A stretch of 64,000 bases of DNA, taken from the NCBI RefSeq assembly GCF_964204645.1, contig NC_134035.1, positions 13,910,186-13,974,185 on the forward strand, given 5' to 3'. This DNA is from Tubulanus polymorphus. Taxonomy: Eukaryota > Nemertea > Palaeonemertea > Tubulaniformes > Tubulanidae. The notes under the pieces are model-generated. The model worked only from the letters and a program-made list of their open reading frames with translations, made no database searches and was not told the origin of the DNA. The translations under genes and the position numbers were made by a program. Of the stretch, positions 1 to 12,385 are shown piece after piece. How positions within the stretch are numbered: position 1 is the first letter of the stretch; each line of letters begins with the position of its first letter.

Positions 1-885
1 ACACCTGGTGTCAGGCTAGGTAAATATACACTACTGACACCTGGTGTCAGGTCAGGTAAATATACACTACTGACACCTGGTGTCAGGCTAGGTAAATATA
101 CACTACTGACACCTGGTGTCAGGCTAGGTAAATATACACTAGTGACACCTGGTGTCAGGCTAGGTAAATATACACTAGTGACACCTGGTGTCAGGCTAGG
201 TAAATATACACTACTGACACCTGGTGTCAGGCTAGGTAAATATACACTACTGACACCTGGTGTCAGGCTAGGTAAATATACACTAGTGACACCTGGTGTC
301 AGGCTAGGTAAATAAACACTAGTGACACCTGGTGTCAGGCTAGGTAAATATACACTACTGACACCTGGTGTCAGGTCAGGTAAATATACACTACTGACAC
401 CTGGTGTCAGGCTAGGTAAATATACACTACTGACACCTGGTGTCAGGCTAGGTAAATATACACTACTGACACCTGGTGTCAGGCTAGGTAAATATACACT
501 AGTGACACCTGGTGTCAGGCTAGGTAAATATACACTAGTGACACCTGGTGTCAGGCTAGGTAAATATACACTACTGACACCTGGTGTCAGGCTAGGTAAA
601 TATACACTAGTGACACCTGGTGTCAGGCTAGGTAAATATACACTAGTGACACCTGGTGTCAGGCTAGGTAAATATACACTACTGACACCTGGTGTCAGGC
701 TAGGTAAATATACACTACTGACACCTGGTGTCAGGCTAGGTAAATATACACTAGTGACACCTGGTGTCAGGCTAGGTAAATATACACTAGTGACACCTGG
801 TGTCAGGTCAGGTAAATATACACTACTGACACCTGGTGTCAGGCCAGGTAAATATACACTAGTGGCACCTGGTGTCGGGCTAGGT
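1..885. repeat. 36-bp minisatellite with palindromic core
   Basis: About 24 near-identical 36-bp units run from the left edge of the window. Each holds a perfect inverted repeat, CTGACACC-T-GGTGTCAG, in the units ending in CTG. The unit is 12 codons long, so one frame stays open by chance; this is not a gene. The array lies in the intron before the first visible PKMYT1 exon. From 886 to 1053 the sequence is decayed repeat and then the intron end (acceptor at 1052-1053). Confidence 0.95.
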
Positions 886-1053
886 AATGAATACTGTACT
901 ACACTTGTGTGTCAGGCCAGATTAATGTCCTACTGCACACTAGTGACACCTGGTGGCTCTTCACCACAGTTGACTGCGGTGTACATCTTTGAGTAGAAAA
1001 ACCACATGATTTGAAATTGGGTAAAATAAATTTGAATATGATTTATGTTACAG

Positions 1054-4000
1054 TTTAACAGATTATTCCGAGTTACAGCACGACATCAGCGAGAAACTCG
1101 TCTGGAATTATTTAGTAGATTTATTATTAGCCGTTAAACATCTTCACGACCACGACCTGATTCATATGGATATAAAACCTGATAATATATTCATCGGAGA
1201 GGATGGACTCGCTAAACTAGGTGACTTCGGATTAGTTATAGATATCGTCACGGTAACTACTGTTTCTCATTATTACTGAGTAGCCCAAACTCAGTTTAAA
1301 CCCTAGATTTTAACTGGAAACTGGTTGCTGGTCGCTGGTTGCTGCTGGTTGCTGGTTGCTGGTTGCTGCTGGTCGCTGGTCGCTGGCTGCTGGTCGCTGG
1401 TTTTGTGATTGATTAATAACAATGAGATTTGTTTAATTGTTGTTTCTAGGGAGGAAATATTCAAGAAGCTCAAGATGGTGATTGTAAATACATGGCTCCT
1501 GAATTATTAGAAGGACGAGTTGGGAAAGCTGCTGATATATTCAGGTAATCTACTGAGCTCCCTCTCCTTCCTCTCTCCCTCTCTCATCTCTCCCCTCTCT
1601 TGAACTATTAGAAGGACGAGTTGGGAAAGCTGCTGATATATTCAGGTAATCTACTGAGCTCCCTCTCCTTCCTCTCTCCCTCTCCTCTCTCATCTCTCCC
1701 CTCCCTCCTCTCATCTCTCCCCACCTCCTTCATCTCTCCCCTCCCTCCTGTCTCATCTCTCCCCCTCTTCTGAACTATTAGAATGATGATAGTCAGGTAA
1801 TCTACTGAGCTCCCTCTCCTTCCTCTCTCCCTCTCCTCTCTCATCTCTCCCCTCCCTCCTCTCATCTCTCCCCACCTCCTTCATCTCTCCCCTCCCTCCT
1901 GTCTCATCTCTCCCCCTCTTCTGAACTATTAGAATGATGATAGTCAGGTAATCTACTGAGCTCCCTCTCCTTCCTCTCTCCCTCTCTCATCTCTCCCCTC
2001 TCTTGAACTATTAGAAGGACGAGTTGGGAAAGCTGCTGATATATTCAGGTAATCTACTGAGCTCCCTCTCCTTCCTCTCTCCCTCTCTCATCTCTCCCCT
2101 CTCTTGAACTATTAGAAGGACGAGTTGGGAAAGCTGCTGATATATTCAGGTAATCTACTGAGCTCCCTCTCCTTCCTCTCTCCCTCTCTCATCTCTCCCC
2201 TCTCTTGAACTATTAGAAGGACGAGTTGGGAAAGCTGCTGATATATTCAGGTAATCTACTGAGCTCCCTCTCCTTCCTCTCTCCCTCTCCTCTCTCATCT
2301 CTCCCCTCCCTCCTCTCATCTCTCCCCACCTCCTTCATCTCTCCCCTCCCTCCTGTCTCATCTCTCCCCCTCTTCTGAACTATTAGAATGATGATAGTCA
2401 GGTAATTTACTGAGCTCCCTCTCCTTCCTCTCTCCCCTCCTTTCCCTCCCCTCTCTCCCCTCCCCTCTCCCCCTCTCTGTCTCTCCTTCCCCCTACATCT
2501 CTCCTGTCTCCTTCCTCTCTCCTTTCTCTCCCTCTCCTCTGTCATACAGCCACTCACTGAACAGTGTCTATTTGTACACCAGTCTATTATAAATGAATTG
2601 AAATGAGTTTAATTTGTTGTTATTTGTTTCAGTTTGGGAATCACTATATTAGAATTAGCGTCAGATCTAGATTTACCTCGAGGAGGCGAAGGATGGCATC
2701 AACTTCGCACCAATCAAATTCCAACTCAGTTTCTCAAAGGTAAAAATCTGTGAAACTCTTTTTGATCTACGTTGGTATTTAAAATATACTGCGTTTTGTC
2801 AATCAGTGTTTTCTCAATAATTAATCACTACAGTTAAATTCGCTAATTTGAATTGTAGGTAAATCCAGTGATTTACTGGCTATTATCAGCAGTATGATGA
2901 CAATGGATCCGAACTGTCGACCGTCAGTGAATTCTATATTAGAAAATAACATCATTCAAAAGGTGAGTTTTAACTCGCTTACCACAGTTCACTTCTCTGG
3001 GGTTTTGATATAGTTAATCTGGTGCCCTACTCCCCACCCCACCCTCAGCCTGGACCCTACTCCCCCCATCCTCTGCCTGGACGCTGCTGCCCCCCCATCC
3101 TCAGCCTGGACCTTCCAACCATCCCCACCCTTCCCCCCCATCCCACCCTTCTCCCCTCTCCTAGATACTAAACACTTCACAACTACAAACACCAAACATA
3201 AACTTTCAAAAACTGATCGGCTGCATTTCACAGACTTCATCTACAAACCACCCGAATGGTGAATGTTTCTGAAGAGAGAGGGCGCTACCGGGCTGTGTAG
3301 ATGATTACTGGATCTGTTGTGTAATTGTAGGTTTTAAGAAGGCGACGTTGTCAGATAATCTTCAATAAAACGGTCAGTATTTAACACCATTACTCCTCTC
3401 TATTTGTCTCTCTCTCTCTCTGTCTCTCTCTCCATCTCTTCTTCTGTCTCTCTCTTGATCCAGTAAATATCGGAGGTAATTGAATTATTTTGCAGATGCG
3501 TAAAATGGTAGAAATGTTTCGTTATTTTCTGACTGTTGTCACTAGTTTATGGTTATTAGTGACATATCCTCTGCACTATCTGATACCTGATAAACTATGT
3601 ACTCCAGAAACTATCGATACAACTCATCCTCCGGAATGGGATCACAGTTTCTCCGACGGTAACAAACATACACCGTTAACAACATGATGACTTCACGTTT
3701 GTTATGACTTCACTAACAATGACTGTTTCTATTTTGTAGAAGATATTTGTGGAGTTGATGATTCAATAAATATATCTAATAACTCACTGGGAGTTCCTCT
3801 TGATAGTTCAACGTCTAGTGAACCAGATTTACTGCAACAACAAAATCTTTTTCTAGTTCCCAGGTAACAAAAACTGTACCTCCTCTCACCCTCTACACCT
3901 CTCTCTCCTCTAAACCTCCCTCTCTACACCTCCCTCTCCTCTAAACCTCCTTCTCTACACCTCCCTCTCCTCTACACCTCCCTCTCCTCTACACCTCCCT

Positions 4001-6544
4001 CTCTACACCTCCCTCTCTACACCTCCCTCTCCTCAACACCTCCCTCTCTACACCTCCCTCTCCTCTAAACCTCCCTCTCCTCTACACCTCCCTCTCTTCA
4101 CCTCCCTCTCCTCTACACCTCCCTCTCTAAACCTCCCTCTCTACACCTCCCTCTCCTCTACACCTCCCTCTCTAAACCTCCCTCTCCTCTACACCTCCCT
4201 CTCTACACCTCCCTCTCTACACCTCCCTCTCCTCTACACCTCCCTCTCTAAACCTCCCTCTCCTCTACACCTCCCTCTCTACACCTCCCTCTCCTCTACA
4301 CCTCCCTCTCCTCTACACCTCCCTCTCTAAACCTCCCTCTCCTCTACACCTCCCTCTCTACACCTCCCTCTCTACACCTCCCTCTCCTCTACACCTCCCT
4401 CTCTAAACCTCCCTCTCCTCTACACCTCCCTCTCTACACCTCCCTCTCTACACCTCCCTCTCCTCTACACCTCCCTCTCTTCACCTCCCTCTCTACACCT
4501 CCCTCTCTACACCTCACCCTCTACACCTCCCTCTCCTCTAAACCTCCCTCTCCTCTACACCTCCCTCTCTTCACCTCCCTCTCCTCTACACCTCCCTCTC
4601 TTCACCTCCCTCTCCTCTACACCTCCCTCTCCTCTTCACCTCCCTCTCTACACCTCCCTCTCTACACCTCCCTCTCCTCTACACCTCCCTCTCTAAACCT
4701 CCCTCTCCTCTAAACCTCCCTCTCCTCTAAACCTCCCTCTCCTCTACACCTCCCTCTCTACACCTCCCTCTCCTCTACACCTCCCTCTCTACACCTCCCT
4801 CTCCTCTACACCTCCCTCTCTAAACCTCCCTCTCCTCTACACCTCCCTCTCTACACCTCCCTCTCTCTCTACACCTCCCTCTCCTCTACACCTCCCTCTC
4901 TACACCTCCCTCTCCTCTACACCTCCCTCTCCTCTACACCTCCCTCTCTACACCTCCCTCTCCTCTACACCTCCCTCTCTACACCTCCCTCTCTACACCT
5001 CCCTCTCTACACCTCCCTCTCCTCTACACCTCCCTCTCCTCTACACCTCCCTCTCCTCTACACCTCCCTCTCTACACCTCCCTCTCCTCTACACCTCCCT
5101 CTCTACACCTCCCTCTCTACACCTCCCTCTCTTCACCTCCCTCTCCTCTACACCTCCCTCTCCTCTTCACCTCCCTCTCTAAACCTCCCTCTCCTCTACA
5201 CCTCCCTCTCTACACCTCCCTCTCCTCTACACCTCCCTCTCTAAACCTCCCTCTCCTCTAAACCTCCCTCTCCTCTACACCTCCCTCTCTACACCTCCCT
5301 CTCCTCTACACCTCCCTCTCTACACCTCCCTCTCCTCTACACCTCCCTCTCTAAACCTCCCTCTCCTCTACACCTCCCTCTCCTCTACACCTCCCTCTCT
5401 ACACCTCCCTCTCCTCTACACCTCCCTCTCTACACCTCCCTCTCCTCTACACCTCCCTCTCTACACCTCCCTCTCTCTCTACACCTCCCTCTCTACACCT
5501 CCCTCTCCTCTACACCTCCCTCTCTACACCTCCCTCTCCTCTACACCTCCCTCTCCTCTACACCTCCCTCTCTACACCTCCCTCTCCTCTACACCTCCCT
5601 CTCCTCTAAACCTCCTCTACACCTCTCTCTCCTCTACACCTCCCTCTCCTCTACACCTCCCTCTCTACACCTCCCTCTCTCCTTATTTTCCTCTCTATCA
5701 GTACCCTCTCCAACAAAAGTTGTGTAATCACTTACCGGTAACTCTCTCCATCTCCTCACTCCTCTCTCTTTTTCCCTCCTCTCCTCACTCCCTTTCTCCT
5801 CTCTCCTCTGTTCTCTCTCCTCTCTCCCCTCTCTCTCTCCCTCTTCTCTCTCCTCCCTCTCTCTCCTCTCTCCCTCTCCCTCTCTCCTCACTCCATCTCT
5901 CCTTACTCCCTCCCTCTGTCTCCCTTTCTCTCCATCTCTCCTCACTCCCTCTCCCTCTCTCCTCTTTCCCTTTCTCATCTCTCTTATTTTTATTTCAGTA
6001 TTCCCCCTGTTAGATGTTACACTACTCCTGGTTTATTATGTTTCAGTATTCCACCTGTTAGATGTTACACTACTCCCGGTTTATTGCGACACAAACCAAA
6101 ATTATTTACCCCAAAAAATTCTTCTCCAATCCGGTGAGTAAAATATCACTCTCTCACTACGCCGTACAACAATATATCTCCGGTTGCTAAGTGATTTCGA
6201 TTTATTCTTCCTCAGTTCGGTTGATTTAAGCGATTCATCGTGGAACGCTAGTTACGACTCTCCTAACAATAGTTTCCACGACGACGAAGAATACGACTTC
6301 AAAATGAAAACGAACATCGGACCAAAAAATCTGATCAAGGTAAAGATGGCCGACTCTCTGAATCTCCCTATGACATCATCAGATTACATCATCCTATTTG
6401 TTTTATATCGGAGCCTATCTGATGATGTCATAGGGGTATTTATCGTAGTGTAGAGCGTTATATTGTTGTGATTGTTGCTAAGGGTAACTATGTATTGTTT
6501 ATATTCGATAGGTTTTTGAAGAAGCGTCGACTGAAGAGGATTAA
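1054..6544 (+). CDS. PKMYT1: Myt1 membrane-anchored Cdk1-inhibitory kinase (3' part)
   Basis: This is the C-terminal half of Myt1, the Wee1-family kinase that phosphorylates the Thr14/Tyr15 site of Cdk1 at ER/Golgi membranes and holds cells in G2. Exons read in phase: 1054-1252, 1450-1544, 2633-2739, 2859-2962, 3331-3372, 3496-3658, 3740-3863, 5999 (or 6047)-6133, 6216-6339, 6512-6544. The first gives the catalytic loop HMDIKPDN and the DFG motif (LGDFGLVI). The second gives YMAPELL. The third holds [10 protein letters not shown]. Exon 3496-3658 encodes a hydrophobic membrane segment ([20 protein letters not shown]), as expected for Myt1. The end, [15 protein letters not shown], resembles the conserved Myt1 tail. 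The N-terminal lobe lies upstream of the window. A polyadenylation signal AATAAA is at 6723-6728. The exon at 5999 carries a duplicated acceptor, so two in-frame isoforms are possible. The family is clear from motifs; splice sites are read by eye. Confidence 0.9.
1545..2632 (+). repeat. Intronic array of PKMYT1 exon-end plus donor copies
   Basis: The intron after exon 1450-1544 contains repeated copies of that exon's last ~45 bases together with its GTAATC donor and the pyrimidine-rich intron start. Fuller copies begin near 1601, 2003, 2105 and 2206. Shortened copies (GAATGATGATAGTCAGGTAAT type) lie near 1775, 1924 and 2378. The spacers are CT-rich tracts. The first copy after the true donor starts about 100 bases downstream. 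The real next acceptor is at 2631-2632. Confidence 0.85.
3870..5690 (+). repeat. Long pyrimidine minisatellite (TACACCTCCCTCTCC type)
   Basis: About 1.8 kb of tandem ACACCTCCCTCT / CCTCTACACC units, almost free of G on this strand, fill a PKMYT1 intron. A second, less regular CT tract continues at 5745-5990 up to the acceptor of the next exon. Such strand asymmetry can form triplex (H-DNA). The open frames on both strands here are composition artefacts. Confidence 0.95.
5993..6088 (+). repeat. 48-bp tandem duplication of acceptor and exon start
   Basis: The sequence TTTCAG followed by TATTCC(C/A)CCTGTTAGATG occurs twice, with acceptors at 5997-5998 and 6045-6046, exactly 48 bases apart. Both acceptors join in the same phase to the previous PKMYT1 exon. 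The upstream choice adds 16 residues ([16 protein letters not shown]) before the second copy. Confidence 0.88.
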
Positions 6545-6829
6545 AGAGGAAAGGGAGGAGGAATCTCTGTATTCATACATAATATATCTAGTCACCCCCT
6601 CTACCTACTCTCCCCCTTGTCTTAGATAATCCCCTCGTACTAGTTCTAGCTGTAGTTCATAGATGGAGCTAGCGTTATATGCTGTTGTATTCATTCCATT
6701 ACATTTTGTATATTTTGTATAAAATAAAAATTGAATAGAAATGAATTGACGTCTGATCTCTTTATCTGGAGGAATAATGTTCGGAGACAATCTGCAAGTT
6801 CTTCCAGGACCGGACACTGACCAGTCTGA

Positions 6830-7470
6830 GGAATATGATATTGACCTTGAGAGCAGTCTGAGGAATATGATACTGACCTTGGGAGCAGTCTGAGGAATAT
6901 GACACTGACCTTGAGAGCAGTCTGAGGAATATGATCCTGACCTTGGGAGCAGTCTGAGGAATATGATCCTGACCTTGAGAGCAGTCTGAGGAATATGATC
7001 CTGACCTTGGGAGCAGTCTGAGGAATATGATACTGACCTTGGGAGCAGTCTGAGGAATATGATCCTGACCTTGAGAGCAGTCTGAGGAATATGATCCTGA
7101 CCTTGGGAGCAGTGTGAGGAATATGATACTGACCTTGGGAGCAGTCTGAGGAATATGATACTGACCTTGAGAGCAGTCTGAGGAATATGATCCTGACGTT
7201 GAGAGCAGTCTGAAGAATATGATCCTGACCTTGGGAGCAGTGTGAGGAATATGATACTGACCTTGGGAGCAGTCTGAGGAATATGATACTGACCTTGAGA
7301 GCAGTCTGAGGAATATGATCCTGACGTTGAGAGCAGTCTGAAGAATATGACCCTGACCTTGGGAGCAGTCTGAGGAATATCATACTGACCTTGGGAGCAG
7401 TCTGAGGAATATGATACTGACCTTGGGAGCAGTCTGAGGAATATGATACTGGGCTCAGGAGCAGTCTGAG
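6830..7470. repeat. 32-bp minisatellite downstream of PKMYT1
   Basis: About 20 copies of a 32-bp unit with core GAGCAGTCTGAGGAATATGA, followed by CCTGACCTTG or ACTGACCTTG. It lies after the PKMYT1 polyadenylation signal. No gene is seen. Confidence 0.95.
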
Positions 7471-8152
7471 GGCGAGACGCCCGGCTGGATTCAGAGTTGT
7501 GGGGCGAGACGCCCGGCTGGATTCAGAGTTGTGGGGCGAGGCGCCTGGCTGGATTCAGAGTTGTGGGGCGAGACGCCCGGCTGGATTCAGAGTTGTGGGG
7601 CGAGACGCCCGGCTGGATTCAGAGTTGTGGGGCGAGGCGCCTGGCTGGATTCAGAGTTGTGGGGCGAGACGCCCGGCTGGATTCAGAGTTGTGGGGCGAG
7701 ACACCCGGCTGGATTCAGAGTTGTGGGGCGAGGCGACCGGCTGGATTCAGAGTTGTGGGGCGAGGCGCCCGGCTGAATTCAGAGTTGTGGGGCGAGGCGA
7801 CCGGCTGGATTCAGAGTTGTGGAGACGCCCGGCTGGATTCAGAGTTGTAGGGCGAGGCGCCCGGCTGGAATCAGAGTTGTGGGGCGAGGTGCCCGGCAGG
7901 ATTCAGAGTTGTGGGGTGAGGCGCCCAGCTGGATTCAGAGTTGTAGGGCGAGGCGACCGGCTAGATTCAGAGTTGTGGGGCGAGGTGCCCGGCTGGATTC
8001 AGAGTTGTGGGGCGAGGTGCCCGGCTGAATTCAGAGTTGTGGGGCGAGGCGACCGGCTGGATTCAGAGTTGTAGGGCGAGGCGCCTGGCTGGATTCAGAG
8101 TTGTGGAGACGCCCGGCTGGATTCAGAGTTGTGGGGCGAGGCGCCCGGCTGT
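7470..8152. repeat. 32-bp GC-rich minisatellite
   Basis: About 21 copies of a 32-bp unit with core ATTCAGAGTTGTGGGGCGAG, then (A/G)CGCCCGGCTGG. It starts where the previous 32-bp array ends. It has a high local CpG content unlike its surroundings. From 8153 to 8405 the sequence is AT-rich with nothing recognisable. Confidence 0.95.
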
Positions 8153-8407
8153 TCTTTTCCATCAAATTCAAAATCAAAGAAGCCAAAATTCTTAACACAG
8201 AAATCTAAATTTATATAAATTTATTGCAACAAATATTTATTCATTCTTTGATTCATTATGCCAATACAAAATACTGTTATAATACATTGATAAACAATTA
8301 ATTAGTTCAATTAGTTTTAGTTAATTAGATAATCTAAGTACAGAATGCTTTAACTCACAATGGAAAGCTGTTTGCGCTGTGGTTTGAACGGAATAAATAC
8401 AATATAC

Positions 8408-8985
8408 ATATAGTGTATACAGTGTATACAGTGTACACAGTGTATACAGTGTACACAGTGTACACAACTATACATACAGTGTACACAGTGTACACAACTA
8501 TACATACAGTGTATACAGTGTACACAGTGTATACAGTGTACACAGTGTACACAGTGTATACAGTGTACACAACTACACATACAGTGTATACAGTGTACAC
8601 AGTGTATACAGTGTACACAGTGTACACAGTGTACACAACTACACATACAGTGTATACAGTGTACACAACTACACATACAGTGTATACAGTGTACACAGTG
8701 TATACAGTGTACACAGTGTACACAGTGTACACAACTACACATACAGTGTATACAGTGTACACAGTGTACACAGTGTATACAGTGTACACAGTGTACACAA
8801 CTACACATACAGTGTATACAGTGTACACAGTGTATACAGTGTACACAGTGTATACAGTGTACACAGTGTATACAGTGTACACAACTACACATACAGTGTA
8901 CACAGTGTATACAGTGTACATAACTACACATACAGTGTACACTGTGTACACAGTGTATACAGTGTACATAACTACACATTCTACA
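8408..8985. repeat. 9-bp palindromic minisatellite (CAGTGTACA/CAGTGTATA)
   Basis: Units CAGTGTATA and CAGTGTACA alternate, with a higher-order spacer ACAACTACACATA inserted every few units. TGTACA and GTATAC are self-complementary, so both strands read similarly and give open YTV/HCV-type frames. These are not proteins. Confidence 0.95.
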
Positions 8986-9084
8986 TTCATAAATGCATGA
9001 AGTTAAAATCACTAAAGGGTTAATGTCATAATTAATTAATATATTCATACACGGCGTAGATTTTAATAAACACTAAAAATATAC

Positions 9085-9245
9085 ATTCCCAGAGTGGTCA
9101 AAACAACCCCTCCTCCTAGAGTGGTCAAAACGACTCCCCCTCCTAGAGTGGTCAAAACAACCCCTCCTCCTAGAGTGGTCAAAACGACTCCCCCTCCTAG
9201 AATGGTCAAAACAACCCCTCCTCCTAGAGTGGTCAAACTTCTCCC
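9085..9245. repeat. 27-bp minisatellite
   Basis: Six copies of a 27-bp unit with core GAGTGGTCAAAAC, alternating between AACCCCTCCTCCTA and GACTCCCCCTCCTA endings. It lies in the 3' flank of the minus-strand gene at 9438-11710. The sequence at 9246-9437 is probably that gene's 3' untranslated region. Confidence 0.93.
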
Positions 9246-9437
9246 CATGCCGGAGTGGTATAACTGTTATTATCTCCCCTTCCCAGTGATACAATGAGTG
9301 GTTTCATGCTATAAAAACAGTTCATATCGTCTAAAACTCTTAGCTTCAAAAATGGACACAATTAAGGAAAATTATTTATCAATTTTGGCGAAAGTTTAAA
9401 AGTAAAAACGTCCCGCGCAGGAGACTGAGAGTGAATT

Positions 9438-11710
9438 CTAAATGTGTTGAGTTTCAGTGTTATAACGGCTGTGATTGTTAGTGATCGATATCGGACACAA
9501 TCTCCACGCGTTTAACATTATCACGCACACCTGCGAACACTTCTTAAACACTTCAATAATCGGTATACAAACCGTTCCCATAGCGACCATAACGTTATAA
9601 CAAACCATCAAACATGGCTGAAGACAACCGTTAAAACAAACCGTTAAAATCGGCTTCAACAGATAATCGGCGAGAGAATTCAATATTCCGTAAATTAACG
9701 GATAAACGATACTTCGAAGGATGAATTTGATGAATTCGACGATGAAAACGATGATGACGGAGACGATCAGATGAAAAACGGCGAAACATTCGCGAAATCC
9801 TCGTTTCACGTGTGGAATCAACCTATAATAAAACAACAGCAGCAGCAGCGTTAGAGCACTGATTATCACTGATTATCACTGCACAGATTATCACTGCACA
9901 GATTATCACTGCACAGATTATCACTGCACAGATTATCACTGCACAGATTATCAGAAATAGAACTGGATTATGTATGATATTTGTAATACTTACTTCTGAC
10001 TGATTTTTTCCATTTTGATATTTGAATGATCTTCAATCGCGTATAAATATTCTTTCTTCTCTTCAGCGAAATAATAAACATAACTTTCATTTCTGTAACA
10101 GACATGGTCGTTATTAGTTACAACATTGAACAGGTTTGGGTACGGGCCAGCAGCCCGCGGGCACGGAGGAATCTGATTGGATACTTACTGATGTCGTTGT
10201 AATTGATGATGTAATTGATGTCTCGGTGATTCGGGCCACGGACTCTCGTAGTGAGGTTGTACGTCAGTAACCGTAGCGACGTGAGGAGCGGCCGGAGGGC
10301 TCGTTGCCGTGGAGCTGAATGAAACTGCTGCTGCGTCGTCCTGTGAGGCTGAATTACTCTATAATTACAGCATAGAGATACTAACATTAGTTACAGAACC
10401 ACCACAGCGCCCCCTAACCATCCCTCTAGGATAGCTGTGACCTTAACTACTCACCTTTTTCGGTGTTTTTTGTTTTGATTTAAATTTATCACGCCAGTTC
10501 GATGATGACTTCTCTTCTGCAAAACATAAATAAACCATAAAACAAGTTCGACAGTTCCACAATATCCACAGTTTCCACACATGAAGTTTTATTCACAGAA
10601 ATTCAATTCACCTTTTTTCTCGGTGTTTTTGATTTGATTTGCTCTGTGCATGTTATCGCGCAGCTGAGCGAGTGTTTGTTCCTCGGCCTCCGAGTCGTCC
10701 CACGATCCTAAACCTACAACGCAACAATACAACCATTATACACCGTTACCATAGTTACCACCACCACCACCGATATAGTGACGGAATAGTTACCTGGGTC
10801 GTAAGTGGTACCTTTGCGATGTTTGCCCGGGGGATCTGTATATACGGGTTGAGGAGTGTTACGAGCCTCTAAAATTAGACAATACTCATCATTTCTATGG
10901 TAATAGTTGCTAGGCGCTATAGAAACGGTTGTTTACGTACCGGTTATTGCCGAACTGAAATCGTACGGAGGAGGATGCCCTGGCGAGTGAGTAGGAGATG
11001 AAACTCGAGGTCGCGGAGTCGGACGTTCTTCGTCGCTATAACGCTGCCCCCTGGTGTCGTTAAACGTAACCGCGTTCATCGATCGTGGAACTGATTTCAC
11101 GGTCGAAGGACTGCTCCGACTGCTGCTACCTCTACTGCCCCCTAGTGGCTCGTCGTTGAATCGCGTTCGCGATCCATTCAGTAGTTTTTCAGAGTGATTT
11201 TTCGACGGGGCTGAAAATATAAAAACATTTGCGTCACAATCAACAGTTGTCCACCCATCCCTCTCGGCACTCCCCCTCCCCTCCCTCTCTCCCTCTCCCC
11301 TCCCTCTCTCCCCTCCCCTCCCTCTCCCCTCCCTCTTGGCACTCCCCCTCCCCTCCCTCTCTCCTCCCTCTCGACACTCCCCCTCCCCTCCCCCTCCCCT
11401 CCCTCTCCCCCTCCCCTCCCTCTCCCCCTCCCCTCCCTCTCTCCCTCTCCCTCTCTCCTCTCTGCTATCAGTATCAGCACTCCCTTCTCCCTTCCCTCTC
11501 CCCTTCCTCCATTCTCTTACCACCATTAATGTTGTTCGTTGTATTTGATGATGATTTTTTCTGTTTTGTCGTTGATGTGAATTCATCGTCTGAATCGAAC
11601 TCTATTTTCGGCGCTGTATCGCCCTTAGTAACGCGTGTACTGTCACCGGTGGCGACGCGAGGAGTTATAGCTTCAGCAGTCGTCTCGTCCCAATCTGATT
11701 CACTCTCCAT
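9438..11710 (-). CDS. Unidentified acidic, C-terminally membrane-anchored protein (450 aa)
   Basis: I do not recognise this protein. Eight exons, all on the minus strand and in consistent phase: 11710-11521, 11210-10941, 10868-10794, 10713-10612, 10516-10455, 10358-10189, 10092-9994, 9822-9438. It starts MESESDWDET. The first ~310 residues are polar, Ser/Pro/Lys-rich and probably disordered, with a PPPYDF stretch near the end of exon 2 and a WDDSEAEEQTLAQLRDNM helix-like segment in exon 4. The last exon (from about residue 323) is strongly hydrophobic over ~80 residues, with short polar breaks and many cysteines (LIVSVIIVFIVEFIKFIL and later VCFNGCLQPCLMVC). This suggests two to three membrane segments or a hairpin. 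No signal peptide is seen. The 5' intron carries a CT-rich tract. The model rests on phase agreement at every junction, not homology. Confidence 0.75.
9862..9955. repeat. 17-bp repeat (GATTATCACTGCACAGA)
   Basis: Five to six copies of a GATTATCACTGCACA unit lie in the last intron of the unidentified membrane protein. Confidence 0.9.
11265..11515. repeat. CT-rich (polypyrimidine) intronic tract
   Basis: Irregular CTCCCCCTCCCCTCC units fill intron 1 of the minus-strand gene. On the coding strand this is a purine tract (GAGGGAGGGG), with potential for G-quadruplex or triplex structure. The frames seen in it are compositional. Confidence 0.9.
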
Positions 11711-12145
11711 CTCTCAACCAAACCTCACTAAGCGCCAGTCGTCTGATTACTGATTTATCTTGTCAAATTACTGGAAAATTCTAATAAAAATAAAGTGAAA
11801 ATGATGTTTTGATTGAAGAAGAAAGAATGAAAATGAAATGGCGATCTTTTTATTTTGGAAAAAAACAGTATAAAAACAAATTCTGGCATCGTTTCATTCA
11901 CCTATTTATGAATATCGTGTAGTTCTGTGCGTTTAGGTATTTATTAAAATACAGACTGCCGATATTCTGGAATAAATTGTATTTGAATTTACAAGATGGC
12001 GGAACAATTCAAATCAAACATTTATTGATTGATATGAAAATTGATGATAAATCAACTTAGGGCAATTCCTAAATTTAAACTTAATCTCAATACACTTTTG
12101 CAAATATTATAAAATACAATTTTCTAAATATATTCCCACGAGCTT

Positions 12146-12385
12146 GGTGGCAGCACCATACGGTCCCCTAGTGGAATTTCTGTGAACTAATGTAATACTA
12201 CGGACTAGATTATTGACTATTTTCAAAAGTAAGATAGGATCTTTGCCACTCCCGAAATTAATATTAACGCTTTCAGGCAGGGTCCTCAAAAATAAGCATT
12301 TATATTTCAACTACCCGGCGTGCCAGCCGGCAGTATTACATTAGTTCACAGAAATTCCGCTAGGGAACCGTACGGTGCTGCCACC
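12146..12385. mobile_element. Inverted-repeat element A (MITE-like), one per satellite unit
   Basis: Arms of about 54 bases face each other: 12146-12199 starts GGTGGCAGCACC and ends AATACT, and 12332-12385 starts AGTATTACATTAG and ends GGTGCTGCCACC. The spacer is about 130 bases. The same pair recurs in every satellite unit (for example near 13479-13731). Diverged relatives sit elsewhere in the window. No transposase is seen; the element type is inferred from structure. Confidence 0.75.

Noticed and set aside
322-996. 224-codon open frame of TPGVRLGKYTL repeats
   Set aside because: The 36-bp unit is a multiple of three and lacks stops; no unique sequence, start context or homologous domain.
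8350-9048. Cys/His-rich open frame (VHCIHC repeats) resembling a zinc-binding protein
   Set aside because: Produced by the 9-bp CAGTGTACA array; both strands give similar open frames.
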